Positions 47,100 through 56,044 of a DNA stretch of 64,000 bases are shown piece by piece; positions within the stretch are counted from its first letter, which is position 1, and each line of letters begins with the position of its first letter. A program made the translations under genes and the position numbers. Source of the stretch: Cyclobacteriaceae bacterium (lineage in GTDB: Bacteria; Bacteroidota; Bacteroidia; Cytophagales; Cyclobacteriaceae); contig JAEUUC010000004.1 of assembly GCA_016787665.1 (NCBI GenBank), positions 62,001-126,000 of the forward strand, in the 5' to 3' direction. Below the pieces are notes generated by a model that saw only the letters and a list, made by a program, of their open reading frames with translations, ran no database searches and had not been told where the DNA came from.

Positions 47100-49769
47100 T
47101 TATTCACTTCGTAAACTGTGTACCGGATTTGCAGTTGCAGCCCGGATGGTTCGCAGCCAAATGGTTAGTAAGGCAATCAAGCCGGTCAACCCCAGCGCGA
47201 GCAGGAACGTGGCCGAACCGAGGGTAACGCGATACGCAAAATCCTGAAGCCAGGTGCGCATGAGGTACCAGGCCAGGGGCAAGCCAACAAGCCCGGCCCA
47301 CACCACCAACACCAGAAACTCCCGGGATACCAGGCTCACAATGCTGCTCACTGAAGCACCCAGCACTTTGCGCACACCAATCTCTTTTGTCCGGCTCTCC
47401 ACCGAGTAGGAGACGAGTGCAAAAAGACCCATACAGGAGATGGCTATAATGACCAGGGAGAAGAGGAGAAAAATCTGCCCCCGTTTGGCATCGGCCTGGT
47501 AAAGCTCCTCAAAGCGCGCGGCCAGAAACGTGTATTCGAGGGGATTGTCGGCATCCAATTGCATATTGATGGCCTTTAGCGTCTCCAGCGTTTGATCCCA
47601 GTTGGTTGTTTTAATGCGAAGCGTGTAGTAGTCGATCCGTTGGATCACTGTGTTGGGTGCCCCGAAAATGACGGGCATCATCTCTTGCCGCAGCGACTCG
47701 AAGTGGAAATCTTCCACAACACCGATCACCTCCACTTGAAAAGGTTGCTCCAGAATTTCGCGGCTGCCGCCAAAGCGAATCACCGGCATTTCAATCATCT
47801 GACCAATCGGATCGGTGAGGCCCAACTGTTGCACGGCCAGTTGCGTGAGCACGATCTTCATCGAGTCCGCCTTTGGATCTTCGATCGTGCGGCCCTCGAG
47901 TAATTTGATGTCGTATGTTTCTAAAAAATCTTTGTCGATACCAACAAAAATCATATCCCGGCCTTTGGAGTCGCCCACTTTTTGAACGGTGGGCACGGGA
48001 AATCCCTTCCATTCGCCCGGCACTCGGGTAGACGTAGTGATGCTGACCACTTCGGCTGGTCGGCTGAATTCCGATTTCACGGCTTCAAAATTCCTTCGGA
48101 GACGATTGCTATTGATGTCGATGACCAACAGGTTTTCATGGTTGAACCCGAGATCTTTGGTGCGCAGGAATTGCAGTTGGCGGTAAATCACAAGAGTCGA
48201 GGCGATCATCATAATGGAGATGGCAAACTGAGCCGTGAGCAGGACTTTGCGCACCGGCAGGCTCCGGCTGCCAAACTTGATTTCCCGTTTCAACGCCTCC
48301 ACGGCCGATACCCGCGTGGAGACAAATGCCGGATATAGCGCGGATACGATACCCGTCAGTACTATCAAACCTATGGTCGCCAGTACCCAGGGAAGAGGCA
48401 AGTCGATTAACGAAATGCTTTTCCCGGTGAACTCATTTATCACCGGCAGCATCAACTGTGCGAACAGAAGGGATAGGAGCAGGGCTAAAACCGACAACAC
48501 GAGCGAGTCCGTGACAAACTGCCCCACTAACTGTCCCTTTTGCGCACCGAGTGATTTCCGGGTGCCGATTTCGTGCGTTCGTTTTAATGCCGCGGCCGTG
48601 CTCAGGTTGACATAGTTGAGGCAGGCAATCAACAACAGTAGTACAGCGACAGCACCAAACATGTAGAGGTAAAAGGGTCTGATGCTGTTGGCGTTTAGTT
48701 CGTTGTCCTGGGCGTTGTCCTGGTGGAAGTGGACCTCATCCAGCGGCATGAGGGAGAAGGTGCTCTTGAAGTCCTTATCCTTGGGGTGATTCTGCTTCAC
48801 CAGATTGTCAATCTTACGGGCAAGCACTTGGGTATCCGCTCCCGGTTTCAGTTTGAGATAGGTCACATACTCACTACTCTCCCAATCCATTGAAACATAC
48901 TCGTTATACCACGGGAACATAGTCGGCCACGTAGCCTCCGAAAACAAAATGGGAACTTGAAGGTGTGAGTTCGCGGGTGGATCTTTCATGACCCCTGTCA
49001 CCGTGAGATAAACGGGCTTGCCCTCGCGTGTAAAGGCCGACCAAATTGTTTTGCCGAGGGCGGATTCATTGCCGAAATATTTTCTTGCCAGCGTTTCGGT
49101 AAGTACGATAGCATCGGGAGATTTCAATGCGGTAGCCGGATTGCCCTCCACGAGGGGGAAATCAAAAAACTGTAAGAAGTTTTCATCGGGCGACCAGATG
49201 CGTTCATAACTGCGCAGGGCCGGATCATTTCCCAGCGTTACCCGTCCAAACGCGGACATCCGGCATGCTGCTTCGATTTCCTGGAATTGGACAGCCGCCT
49301 CCTGGCCCAGCAAAGGCGACACTTGGGCGATAGCGCGAATAGAGCCGTCTTCCTGTTTATCGTGTTGCATCACACGAACGATGCGTTCGGCATCGCGATG
49401 GAATTTGTCAAAACTCAATTCATCGTGGACGTAAAGGGCCAGCAGCAGGAAGCAGGTGAATCCCAGCGTAAGTCCCGCCATATTAATGAAGGCAAACGAT
49501 TTATTCTTGGCCAATTGCCTGAAACTGATTTTGAAATAGTTTTTGTACATGCCGTAGGTGTTTACACGTTTATATCCTTCCATAGGCCGGATGATACCCG
49601 GCCTGAACAAGAGCAGCACATCCCAACAGAATTTGAGATAGGCTCTCCACTTTCCCTTTTCTCGTGCCCGCTTACCATATTCTTCCAGCAAGTCGCCCTC
49701 AATGTAGTCTGCCAACTTCGGGTGGCAGTACCACCTGAAGAAGCGAAGGGGGAGCTGGGGTGGATTCAT
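47100..49769 (-). CDS. FtsX/MacB-type ABC permease with N-terminal prefix domain
   Basis: An 889-aa membrane protein. The first 70 residues (PPQLPLRFFRWYCHPKLADYIEGDLLEEY...) form the prefix domain found in Cytophagales permeases linked to PadR regulators. Then come a first helix (FAFINMAGLTLGFTCFLLLALYV), a MacB periplasmic core domain, three helices with the FtsX signature (RTHEIGTRKSLGAQKGQLV), and a second half repeating core and helices (RTKEIGVRKVLGASVSSIV). It is thus a duplicated FtsX permease without its own ATPase, probably a lipoprotein or antimicrobial peptide exporter. The partner ATPase is not adjacent. ATG 49769 is chosen. Confidence 0.9.
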   Translation of the reverse strand: MNPPQLPLRFFRWYCHPKLADYIEGDLLEEYGKRAREKGKWRAYLKFCWDVLLLFRPGIIRPMEGYKRVNTYGMYKNYFKISFRQLAKNKSFAFINMAGLTLGFTCFLLLALYVHDELSFDKFHRDAERIVRVMQHDKQEDGSIRAIAQVSPLLGQEAAVQFQEIEAACRMSAFGRVTLGNDPALRSYERIWSPDENFLQFFDFPLVEGNPATALKSPDAIVLTETLARKYFGNESALGKTIWSAFTREGKPVYLTVTGVMKDPPANSHLQVPILFSEATWPTMFPWYNEYVSMDWESSEYVTYLKLKPGADTQVLARKIDNLVKQNHPKDKDFKSTFSLMPLDEVHFHQDNAQDNELNANSIRPFYLYMFGAVAVLLLLIACLNYVNLSTAAALKRTHEIGTRKSLGAQKGQLVGQFVTDSLVLSVLALLLSLLFAQLMLPVINEFTGKSISLIDLPLPWVLATIGLIVLTGIVSALYPAFVSTRVSAVEALKREIKFGSRSLPVRKVLLTAQFAISIMMIASTLVIYRQLQFLRTKDLGFNHENLLVIDINSNRLRRNFEAVKSEFSRPAEVVSITTSTRVPGEWKGFPVPTVQKVGDSKGRDMIFVGIDKDFLETYDIKLLEGRTIEDPKADSMKIVLTQLAVQQLGLTDPIGQMIEMPVIRFGGSREILEQPFQVEVIGVVEDFHFESLRQEMMPVIFGAPNTVIQRIDYYTLRIKTTNWDQTLETLKAINMQLDADNPLEYTFLAARFEELYQADAKRGQIFLLFSLVIIAISCMGLFALVSYSVESRTKEIGVRKVLGASVSSIVSLVSREFLVLVVWAGLVGLPLAWYLMRTWLQDFAYRVTLGSATFLLALGLTGLIALLTIWLRTIRAATANPVHSLRSE

Positions 49770-49780
49770 TATCGTGGATG

Positions 49781-49914
49781 GTTGTTCGTTTGTAGGGATT
49801 TGCTTTTGGAAATACACGGGTGGTTAGTCGTTGATCGGGTTCAGTACTTCTTTTTTGAAGGCTCTCGATTAACGAACCGCAACAACGGAACACCAACAAC
49901 CATCAACGAACAAC
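49781..49914. repeat. Mosaic of short inverted repeats and AAC-rich spacer
   Basis: Between the padR and permease genes, GTTGTTCGTT (49781-49790) is the reverse complement of AACGAACAAC (49905-49914), and GATGGTTGTT (49777-49786) of AACAACCATC (49895-49904). The right part is a C/A-rich series of AAC units. The arms are 104 bases apart, so the RNA could fold into a long-range hairpin around the padR stop. No gene is seen in the gap. Confidence 0.45.
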
Positions 49915-50244
49915 GATTAAATCGAGCGCCACTTTTGGTATCGCGTTCCATAACTCGTTGCGTGTTTCGCGGGTGTATTCCATTGCTTTCTTGCCCAGAG
50001 CCGTGATTTGGAAATACTTTTTTGGACGTCCCATGCGATCTTCCGTAGCCTCGCCATCAAAGGACTTGATGTAGCCCTTTTCCTCCAACCGCACCAAAGC
50101 CGAATGCATGGCACCCATGCTCACGTTGCGCTTCAGGCGTGTCTCAATCTCGTTTTTGATGGCTACCCCGTAAGCTTCTTTGTATAGAATGGCGATCGTG
50201 AGCATCACGATTTCCTCGAACTCGCCCAGTTGGTATTTCTTCAT
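49903..50244 (-). CDS. PadR family transcriptional regulator
   Basis: A 113-aa winged-helix protein (MKKYQLGEFEEIVMLTIAILYKEAYG, GAMHSALVRLEEKGYIKSF, GRPKKYFQITALGKKAM). This is the short PadR-s2 type that pairs with prefix-domain FtsX permeases. It is the first gene of the padR-permease operon and probably autoregulates and senses cell-envelope stress. A TTCCTA-AATG-TAGGAA palindrome 12 bases upstream is the candidate operator. Confidence 0.9.
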   Translation of the reverse strand: MKKYQLGEFEEIVMLTIAILYKEAYGVAIKNEIETRLKRNVSMGAMHSALVRLEEKGYIKSFDGEATEDRMGRPKKYFQITALGKKAMEYTRETRNELWNAIPKVALDLIVVR

Positions 50245-50255
50245 GGCCGACTATT

Positions 50256-50271
50256 TTCCTAAATGTAGGAA
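50256..50271. promoter_or_regulatory. Putative PadR operator
   Basis: TTCCTA and TAGGAA arms with a four-base centre, perfect symmetry, 12 bases before the padR start. PadR proteins commonly bind such sites over their own promoter. Confidence 0.5.
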
Positions 50272-50396
50272 TAATCGTGCCAATCTTTGGTATTGGGATT
50301 CCGACATGCAAAAGGCCTGGTCAAACCGATTAGGTGTTCGAAAAGGTACAGGACTGACCGTTGGTGATACGGGTTTACCAGGTCCTGTTTACCGGC

Positions 50397-51200
50397 CTAC
50401 ATCGTCCAGATGGTGAGGAAGAACAGAATGAGGCGGTAGACCTCGAGCGCCAGTTTCATCAGCCCAATCATCAGCACGGATTTAATCACGAGGCGCCAAC
50501 TGCTTTCGGTATAAAATGTATAACCGGATCTGATCAGGAAGTAGAGATTGGTCATAATGAATAGGATCGTCAGGGTCAGTTCGTTGACCTGACTCCCAAG
50601 GCCCGTCAGGTTGATGATTAAGGTTAACACGATGGCGTTGACGAAAAGATTAAAGCAGGCCACTTCAACCATGTAATCCACATGATCCGTAAAGTACCGA
50701 TTGCTCTTGCGGTACAAAACGTTGAGCGGGAGGGAGGCCAGCAGAACGAAGAGCATCACCATCAGTTTGGCCAGACCAACCGTCTTCAGATTATAAAGCA
50801 ACGTGAAGGTTTCGAGGTTTACACCTTGTTGAAGCACAGCCGTGGTGAGCGGTCCGCGCAACCAGCCGCCAAACAGTGACAGTAATTGGGTATTCAGCGA
50901 GGCATTGAAAAGCTGAATGAGCGGGAAAAAGAAATAAATGAGATTTAAGACAAAGAATACTGAGATGGGCGGCAAATACTTCACCCGCCTGCCTTCAGCA
51001 AATTCGGCTGACACAAAGCCGGGTTTGCGTAGCATCAACCCCAGGGTGTATACAAATTTGTTGTCGGCAAAGGTAATGGCCCGGGCAATAGTGTTCAGCA
51101 ATGTGCGCAGTGACCGGTCAGCCGGAACCAATACCTTTTCACCGCATTGGTTGCAGTAGTTGCCTTCAAACGCATTTCCGCAGCTTTTACACGAAACCAT
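50397..51200 (-). CDS. DUF3667-type membrane protein with zinc ribbon
   Basis: A 267-aa protein. The N-terminal zinc ribbon has CKSCGNAFEGNYCNQCGEK (C-x2-C and C-x2-C). A conserved cytoplasmic segment (RTLLNTIARAITFADNKFVYTLGLMLRKPG) and PPISVFFVLNLIYFFFP follow, then about five membrane helices. This architecture is the Bacteroidota DUF3667 family of unknown function. ATG 51200 (MVSCKSCGNAF) is the start; the longer frame begins with TTG. Confidence 0.85.
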   Translation of the reverse strand: MVSCKSCGNAFEGNYCNQCGEKVLVPADRSLRTLLNTIARAITFADNKFVYTLGLMLRKPGFVSAEFAEGRRVKYLPPISVFFVLNLIYFFFPLIQLFNASLNTQLLSLFGGWLRGPLTTAVLQQGVNLETFTLLYNLKTVGLAKLMVMLFVLLASLPLNVLYRKSNRYFTDHVDYMVEVACFNLFVNAIVLTLIINLTGLGSQVNELTLTILFIMTNLYFLIRSGYTFYTESSWRLVIKSVLMIGLMKLALEVYRLILFFLTIWTM

Positions 51201-51230
51201 AAGCGGGCGCAAAGATGCCGAATCGGTCTT

Positions 51231-51752
51231 TCAATTCAACATCCGGAGGTGTCGGATTGCCTTTGCGCCCCGTGAGCGAAAGGCGGGCGACCCCAACGGC
51301 ATTTCCTCTTCGATAAGCAGCCGTATTTCATTCGCGAGCCCGGGGTTTTGAGCAGCCAGGTTGGTCAGCACCGTCATCGCAAAAACACGAGTGGCTATGG
51401 CTTCCTGCCGGTTGGTGAACAGTGTAAGTGTAAGGTCTATGGCTGTGCCCTGGTACTTCCTGGGGATGTAGATGAATTGAAGCATACGCATCGTATTGCG
51501 CTTGACCGCATCCGGCAAGCCCGGCTTGCGGAGATGTCGGAGCAAAACCGCCAGGTGTGGACGAACCAAATGGGGATTCGCCTCCACGCAGTAACTAACC
51601 GGCCATGCTGCTCTCGGCTTCAGGCGATTGTCACCTGCTAAGAAGACCTCCACCAGAGTTTTGAATCGGGCGGGGTCCGATCCAACCCAGGCCACGATGC
51701 GCTGGCATTGAGCTTTTGAGTACGTTTTTCTCAACGCCTGTACTAAATTCAT
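51231..51752 (-). CDS. HEAT-repeat-like cytoplasmic protein
   Basis: A 173-aa all-helical protein. Repeated helical hairpins (AWPVSYCVEANPHLVRPHLAVLLRHL, AVKRNTMRMLQFIYIPRKYQG, TRVFAMTVLTNLAAQNPGLA) resemble HEAT/ARM repeats. No catalytic motif is visible. It may be a small adapter. It lies 30 bases before the DUF3667 gene on the same strand and could be co-transcribed. ATG 51752 is used; an ATG at 51761 is three codons upstream. Confidence 0.65.
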   Translation of the reverse strand: MNLVQALRKTYSKAQCQRIVAWVGSDPARFKTLVEVFLAGDNRLKPRAAWPVSYCVEANPHLVRPHLAVLLRHLRKPGLPDAVKRNTMRMLQFIYIPRKYQGTAIDLTLTLFTNRQEAIATRVFAMTVLTNLAAQNPGLANEIRLLIEEEMPLGSPAFRSRGAKAIRHLRMLN

Positions 51753-51862
51753 TTTCAACAACTTAACTTGAAATAGAAGTTAATTGCGGATATATAACTA
51801 CTTGATAGTTTGTATTTTAAATTAATTCGTTATAGCTTTAATTCAAGTTAAACTGATGGGCT

Positions 51863-51958
51863 ATGCTGATATTTTTTACCATCGCGACTTTTGCATTTTT
51901 TCAACTGGCGGTTTGCCTGTATTGTTATAAGCAAAAGCAAGGCGTAATCGGATTCTGA
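51863..51958 (+). CDS. Possible 31-aa membrane microprotein
   Basis: A short frame beginning MLIFFTIATFAFFQLAVCLY, followed by a polar tail (YKQKQGVIGF), i.e. one membrane helix. It is divergent from the HEAT-like gene and ends one base before the convergent ggt stop. There is no second line of evidence. Confidence 0.4.
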   Translation: MLIFFTIATFAFFQLAVCLYCYKQKQGVIGF

Positions 51959-51959
51959 G

Positions 51960-53819
51960 TTACCATCCGATTCCATAATCCTCACCATGGTTGCTGGAAC
52001 CTCCCCAGAAGGTACCGTGCTTCCAATCAAAATAAATGGCGTTGATTGGTCCGCTGGTGCGTTCCTGGTAGTTGATGCGGTACCCCATGCGCGATAAATC
52101 TTTCCGTACCCAGGCGGGCATCGCGTTGTTGAGGGTAATGCCTCCCGGTATTTTTTCGTGATCGCCAAAACTGCTGAACATCTGCTGCGTCTTGAAGGAG
52201 GGTGCTTCGCAGGCTTCCTGAACCGTCATGTCAAACTCCACCATATTCAGAAAAAACTGAAGCAGCAACTGGTCCTGTTCATCACCGGCTTGTTTGGCAA
52301 ACGACAGATAAGGTTTGCCATCCTTTAAGGCCATGGTGGGCGTGAGGGTAACGCGCGGCCGCTTGCCGGGCTCCACTACGTTAAATGGATTCTCTTTAGC
52401 ATCCAGTACAAAAGATTGCATGCGTTGGCTAAGGCCAACACCCGTAGTGCCCGCAATACACGCAGGCACCCATCCACCGCTGGGTGTAATGGAAACCACC
52501 CAGCCTTCTTTATCCGCTGCCTCAACTGAAGTGGTACCCGCGGTAAACGCCTCCTGGTATCTTTCATCCAAGGGATTGGGTAACGAAAAATTTGCCGCCT
52601 GTGGATTGCCCCAGTTCTTCAACAGATCAAGGTAAGGGTTCTGCTTGCCTTCAAATGGATAGGGATCACCGGGTGCCGCTTTGGCATCGTTGCGTTCGTG
52701 ATTCATAAGCTTCACGCGTTCTTTTGCATACTCTTTGGACAACAACCCTCTCATGGGCTCTTCGGGGGCGAAGGCCGGGTCACCGTAGTAAAAGTCACGA
52801 TCGGCAAACGCCAGGTTCATTGCCTGGTAAACCGTATGGATGTAACGGGTTGAATTGTAGCCCATGCTTTTCAGATCGAAGTTCTCCAGAATATTCAGCG
52901 TCTGTAAGAAAGCCGGCCCTTGCGTCCACTGCTGCAGTTTGTAGACTTCGATGCCCCGGTAGTTGGTGGACAAGGGTTCCTCGATTTTCACTTTCCAGTT
53001 GGCGAGGTCTTGTTCGGTGATTAATCCGCCTTGCTCTTGAGTGCCGCGGGCGATCTCTTTAGCGATATCGCCTTTGTAAAATCGATCGTAGGCAGCATAA
53101 ATGGCCGCTTTGCGATCCTTACCTTTTTTCAGCGCCTGCTGTTCGGCCTCTACCAACTTCTGAAGCGTAGCCAACAAGTCTTTTTGAACGAAGATTTCAC
53201 CTGCATGTGGTGCTTCCCGCGTTTCGCCCAGGTGGGGGAGAAATACTTTTTTCGAATAGGGCCACTGCTTGATTTGCTCTTTACCCCGCTCAATCGAATT
53301 GGCTGTTTGCGCTTCAATGGGATAACCCTCGGCCATTTGCATGGCGGGGGCTAAAACGTCTTTCAGGCTCATGGTGCCGTACTCGGCCAGCATGGTCATC
53401 AATCCACCCGGTGTGCCGGGCGTTACAGCCGCAAGCGGACCAAACTCAGGCGGGTATTTCATGCCTTTTCCTTTGAAGAAATCGGCCGTAGCACCGGTAG
53501 GGGCCACGCCCAGGGCATTGATGGCGATCACCTTTTTCGTCTTGGGGTTGTAAATCAACGCCTGCGTTTCGCCACCCCAGCTCAGCACATCCCACATGGT
53601 ACAGGTAGCGGCCAGCATCGCACAGGAGGCATCCACCGCGTTTCCACCTTTGGTGAAAATCATGGCACCGGCCGCTGCGGCCAAAGGCTTGCCGGTAATG
53701 GCCATCCAGTGGCGGCCATGCAAGGGTGGCTTTTGGGTAGTGACCGGAAGATTATTGAAGGATTGGGCAAAACCGGCAACCGCGCTGAGCACGATGGCCA
53801 AAGAGAAGACAAGTCGCAT
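51960..53819 (-). CDS. ggt: Gamma-glutamyltransferase
   Basis: A 619-aa periplasmic N-terminal-nucleophile enzyme that hydrolyses or transfers the gamma-glutamyl group of glutathione and related compounds. A signal peptide (MRLVFSLAIVLSAVAGFAQ) is present. The autoprocessing/nucleophile Thr is in TAGTTSVEAADKEG. GGNAVDASCAML, AVTPGTPGGL and TLTPTMALKDGKP are further family marks. The C-terminal half is the small subunit. Family branch (true GGT or cephalosporin acylase-like) cannot be settled by eye. Confidence 0.9.
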   Translation of the reverse strand: MRLVFSLAIVLSAVAGFAQSFNNLPVTTQKPPLHGRHWMAITGKPLAAAAGAMIFTKGGNAVDASCAMLAATCTMWDVLSWGGETQALIYNPKTKKVIAINALGVAPTGATADFFKGKGMKYPPEFGPLAAVTPGTPGGLMTMLAEYGTMSLKDVLAPAMQMAEGYPIEAQTANSIERGKEQIKQWPYSKKVFLPHLGETREAPHAGEIFVQKDLLATLQKLVEAEQQALKKGKDRKAAIYAAYDRFYKGDIAKEIARGTQEQGGLITEQDLANWKVKIEEPLSTNYRGIEVYKLQQWTQGPAFLQTLNILENFDLKSMGYNSTRYIHTVYQAMNLAFADRDFYYGDPAFAPEEPMRGLLSKEYAKERVKLMNHERNDAKAAPGDPYPFEGKQNPYLDLLKNWGNPQAANFSLPNPLDERYQEAFTAGTTSVEAADKEGWVVSITPSGGWVPACIAGTTGVGLSQRMQSFVLDAKENPFNVVEPGKRPRVTLTPTMALKDGKPYLSFAKQAGDEQDQLLLQFFLNMVEFDMTVQEACEAPSFKTQQMFSSFGDHEKIPGGITLNNAMPAWVRKDLSRMGYRINYQERTSGPINAIYFDWKHGTFWGGSSNHGEDYGIGW

Positions 53820-53927
53820 AGGTCATGATTTAGAACTTCGAAAGTAGCGATCGGATTACGTTGGGCCAAGTACATTATGATGGATGGCCGGAACTGTTTA
53901 ACTTGATTTTCTAAACGGATTTGAAGG

Positions 53928-54158
53928 ATGGAAGCCAGACAGAGATCCTATTTTTTCAAATGGCTATTGCTCGGTGGTGGTGGCGCGGTATTGTTTGGTG
54001 CCGGCCTGTGTGCCACCATCGAAGTAGCTTTTATGCGTTACGAGGGTGCTCCCTTTTGGACATGGTTCGCCCTTGGTACGTTGTCACTTTGTTTCGTGGT
54101 AGCCGGACTTGCCTGTATGATTGACTCGGTGCGGTGGAAGATAAAATACAATGGCTAG
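53928..54158 (+). CDS. Small two-helix membrane protein
   Basis: A 76-aa protein with two membrane helices (WLLLGGGGAVLFGAGLCATI and FALGTLSLCFVVAGLACMI) and basic ends (MEARQRSYFFK, VRWKIKYNG). It is not recognised. Such short orphan membrane proteins are frequent in Bacteroidota. It is divergent from ggt and convergent with the reductase gene; its stop is 27 bases from that gene's stop. Confidence 0.65.
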   Translation: MEARQRSYFFKWLLLGGGGAVLFGAGLCATIEVAFMRYEGAPFWTWFALGTLSLCFVVAGLACMIDSVRWKIKYNG

Positions 54159-54185
54159 TCAGCCATGGCTGACGTTGGGTATCGG

Positions 54186-55193
54186 CTAATACACGATCTC
54201 CACATCTCCATCGTCCGGAAATCCCGTACATGTGAGTATTCGACCGGCAGCCAATTCCCGGTCGGAAAGAACCTCGTTGCGCGACATCCACACGGAACCT
54301 TTTACACACGTAGCCGCGCAGGCGCTACACTGACCTGCCTCGCAACTGAACGGGAGGTCGATACCTTGTCTCCGGGCTGCCTTCAAAATACTCACCGGAT
54401 ATTGAACCGAAATATGAAAGCGTTGATTTTGGAAGTTCAACATCACCTGATGCTCGCGCTGGTCGGGCGGAGATTGCGGATTTTCAAATTCGGGCGCGAG
54501 AAACGTTTCGCGATGGATCCGGGCAAGCGGGACGCCTTCCGTCACCAGGCCGATTTCAGCCGTCAGCATGTAATCGTATGGCCCGCAGAGGTAGAACGCA
54601 GCCTTGTCCTTTTCCCTGACATACTGTTGCAGAAGTTCACCCACGAGCCACTTGCTTAGCCGTGCGCGCAGCAGGTTGACGCTGCTGCTGTTAAGCCATT
54701 CAATCTGAAACTGCTTGGGGAATTTTCTTCGCAGTTCAGTCAACTCACTTCGGAAGATGGTGGTGGCCTCCGATCGATTGCTGTAAACGAGCACCACCGT
54801 GCTTTGCCCGCGATGCGTCAGAATCTCTTCAATCATCGGCCGACAGGGCGTAATGCCGCTGCCCGCAGCAAAAAAAACATACTGTTGAAAGGCATCCGGA
54901 TTCTCCGGCAACTGAAAACGACCGGCCACTCCGCTGCTGGTAAGGGTTTCGCCTACACGGGCCTCATCAAATAAATACCGGGAGAATAAACCATTTTCGA
55001 TTCGCTTTACCGTAATGCGAATCAAGGAGTCACCCGGGGCTGAGGATATGGAATACGATCGTCTGTGTTCACCCTGTGTCAATATGAGGAATTGGCCCGC
55101 GCGGAACTCGACAGGCCGATCGGGCCGCAGCCAAAACGATTTCGTGTCTTCCGTTTCGGGCTGAATCTTTTGAATGGTAAGAGTCCACGTCAT
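54186..55193 (-). CDS. PaaE-like ferredoxin-NADP(H) reductase with C-terminal 2Fe-2S domain
   Basis: A 335-aa redox protein with the FNR order FAD domain (HRRSYSISSAPG), NAD(P) domain (FFAAGSGITPCRPMIEEIL) and C-terminal plant-type ferredoxin domain (CEAGQCSACAATC...LTC; C-x4-C-x2-C-x-n-C). This is the architecture of PaaE and of reductases feeding di-iron or Rieske oxygenases. It is the last gene of the acyl-CoA operon and overlaps the SDR by four bases. ATG 55193 (MTWTLTIQKIQ) is used, because the longer frame runs back through the SDR. Confidence 0.9.
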   Translation of the reverse strand: MTWTLTIQKIQPETEDTKSFWLRPDRPVEFRAGQFLILTQGEHRRSYSISSAPGDSLIRITVKRIENGLFSRYLFDEARVGETLTSSGVAGRFQLPENPDAFQQYVFFAAGSGITPCRPMIEEILTHRGQSTVVLVYSNRSEATTIFRSELTELRRKFPKQFQIEWLNSSSVNLLRARLSKWLVGELLQQYVREKDKAAFYLCGPYDYMLTAEIGLVTEGVPLARIHRETFLAPEFENPQSPPDQREHQVMLNFQNQRFHISVQYPVSILKAARRQGIDLPFSCEAGQCSACAATCVKGSVWMSRNEVLSDRELAAGRILTCTGFPDDGDVEIVY

Positions 55194-56044
55194 TTGCCCG
55201 ACAACCGCTGGTCGATGTGCTTCATGGCGGAGAGGAACCGCTCCTTTACCTGCCTGCGAAACCAGGTGGGCGCCAGTCTTTTCATTCGCCACATGTTGCG
55301 CGCGATATCCGGTAGAATCAGGTAGAGTTCACCTTTCGCCATACGGATGAGAATTTCCCGGGCGACCGCATCTGCCTCCAGGTTCGATTTATCTAACAGA
55401 TACTGGGTGGCGCGTTTCACAAATTCACCGCCCCGCGCATGTTGCGCTACGTTAGTCCGGAAATACGAGGGCATGATACACGACACCTGCACATTATAGT
55501 CCAGCAGTTCGCCATAAATCGTTTCGCTGATGGCAACCACGGCTGCCTTGGTCATGTTATATGCGCCCATGGTGGGTGCGCAACTCACCGCGGCAATGCT
55601 GGCTGTGTTTATGATGTGGCCCGATCGCTGTTGCTTGAGTACCGGCATGAAGATGTGGCAACCGTGAACCACGCTCATCTGATTCACCCGGATCATCCAC
55701 TCATAATTCTCAATGCTGTACTCTTCAAAGGCACCGCCATCGCCCACGCCCGCGTTGTTGAAAATCACATCGACTCCGCCATTGATCAACAGGAATTTAT
55801 CAGCCTGTTGCCGGAAGGCAGCGTAATCGGAGACATCGAACACGTAGGTTTGTGTGGTGCCACCTTTGGCCTGGAGCTCGGTTGCCACCCGCTCCAGATT
55901 GGCTGAGTCCATGTCCGCCAGCCCGAGTGTCCATCCATCGTGAGCCAATTCGGTGGCCAATGCTTTACCAAGACCCGAAGCGGCCCCGGTAATGAACGCG
56001 CGCTTGCGCGGGTATCGGTCAGTCAGTTTGTAAATCGTTTTCAT
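55190..56044 (-). CDS. Short-chain dehydrogenase/reductase
   Basis: A 284-aa SDR. The nucleotide motif ITGAASGLGKALA and NNAGVGDGG are followed by Ser (INTASIAAV) and the Y-x3-K pair (YNMTKAAV). A C-terminal extension (MAKGELYLILPDIARNMWRMKRLAPTWFRR) resembles membrane-associated SDRs. It probably oxidises a hydroxyl group in lipid or acyl-CoA metabolism. Coupled by ATGA overlaps to genes on both sides. Confidence 0.88.
   Translation of the reverse strand: MKTIYKLTDRYPRKRAFITGAASGLGKALATELAHDGWTLGLADMDSANLERVATELQAKGGTTQTYVFDVSDYAAFRQQADKFLLINGGVDVIFNNAGVGDGGAFEEYSIENYEWMIRVNQMSVVHGCHIFMPVLKQQRSGHIINTASIAAVSCAPTMGAYNMTKAAVVAISETIYGELLDYNVQVSCIMPSYFRTNVAQHARGGEFVKRATQYLLDKSNLEADAVAREILIRMAKGELYLILPDIARNMWRMKRLAPTWFRRQVKERFLSAMKHIDQRLSGK

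Noticed and set aside
49287..50006. A 239-codon plus-strand open frame over the permease and padR
   Set aside because: It is antisense to two genes with strong motifs, and it crosses their gap.
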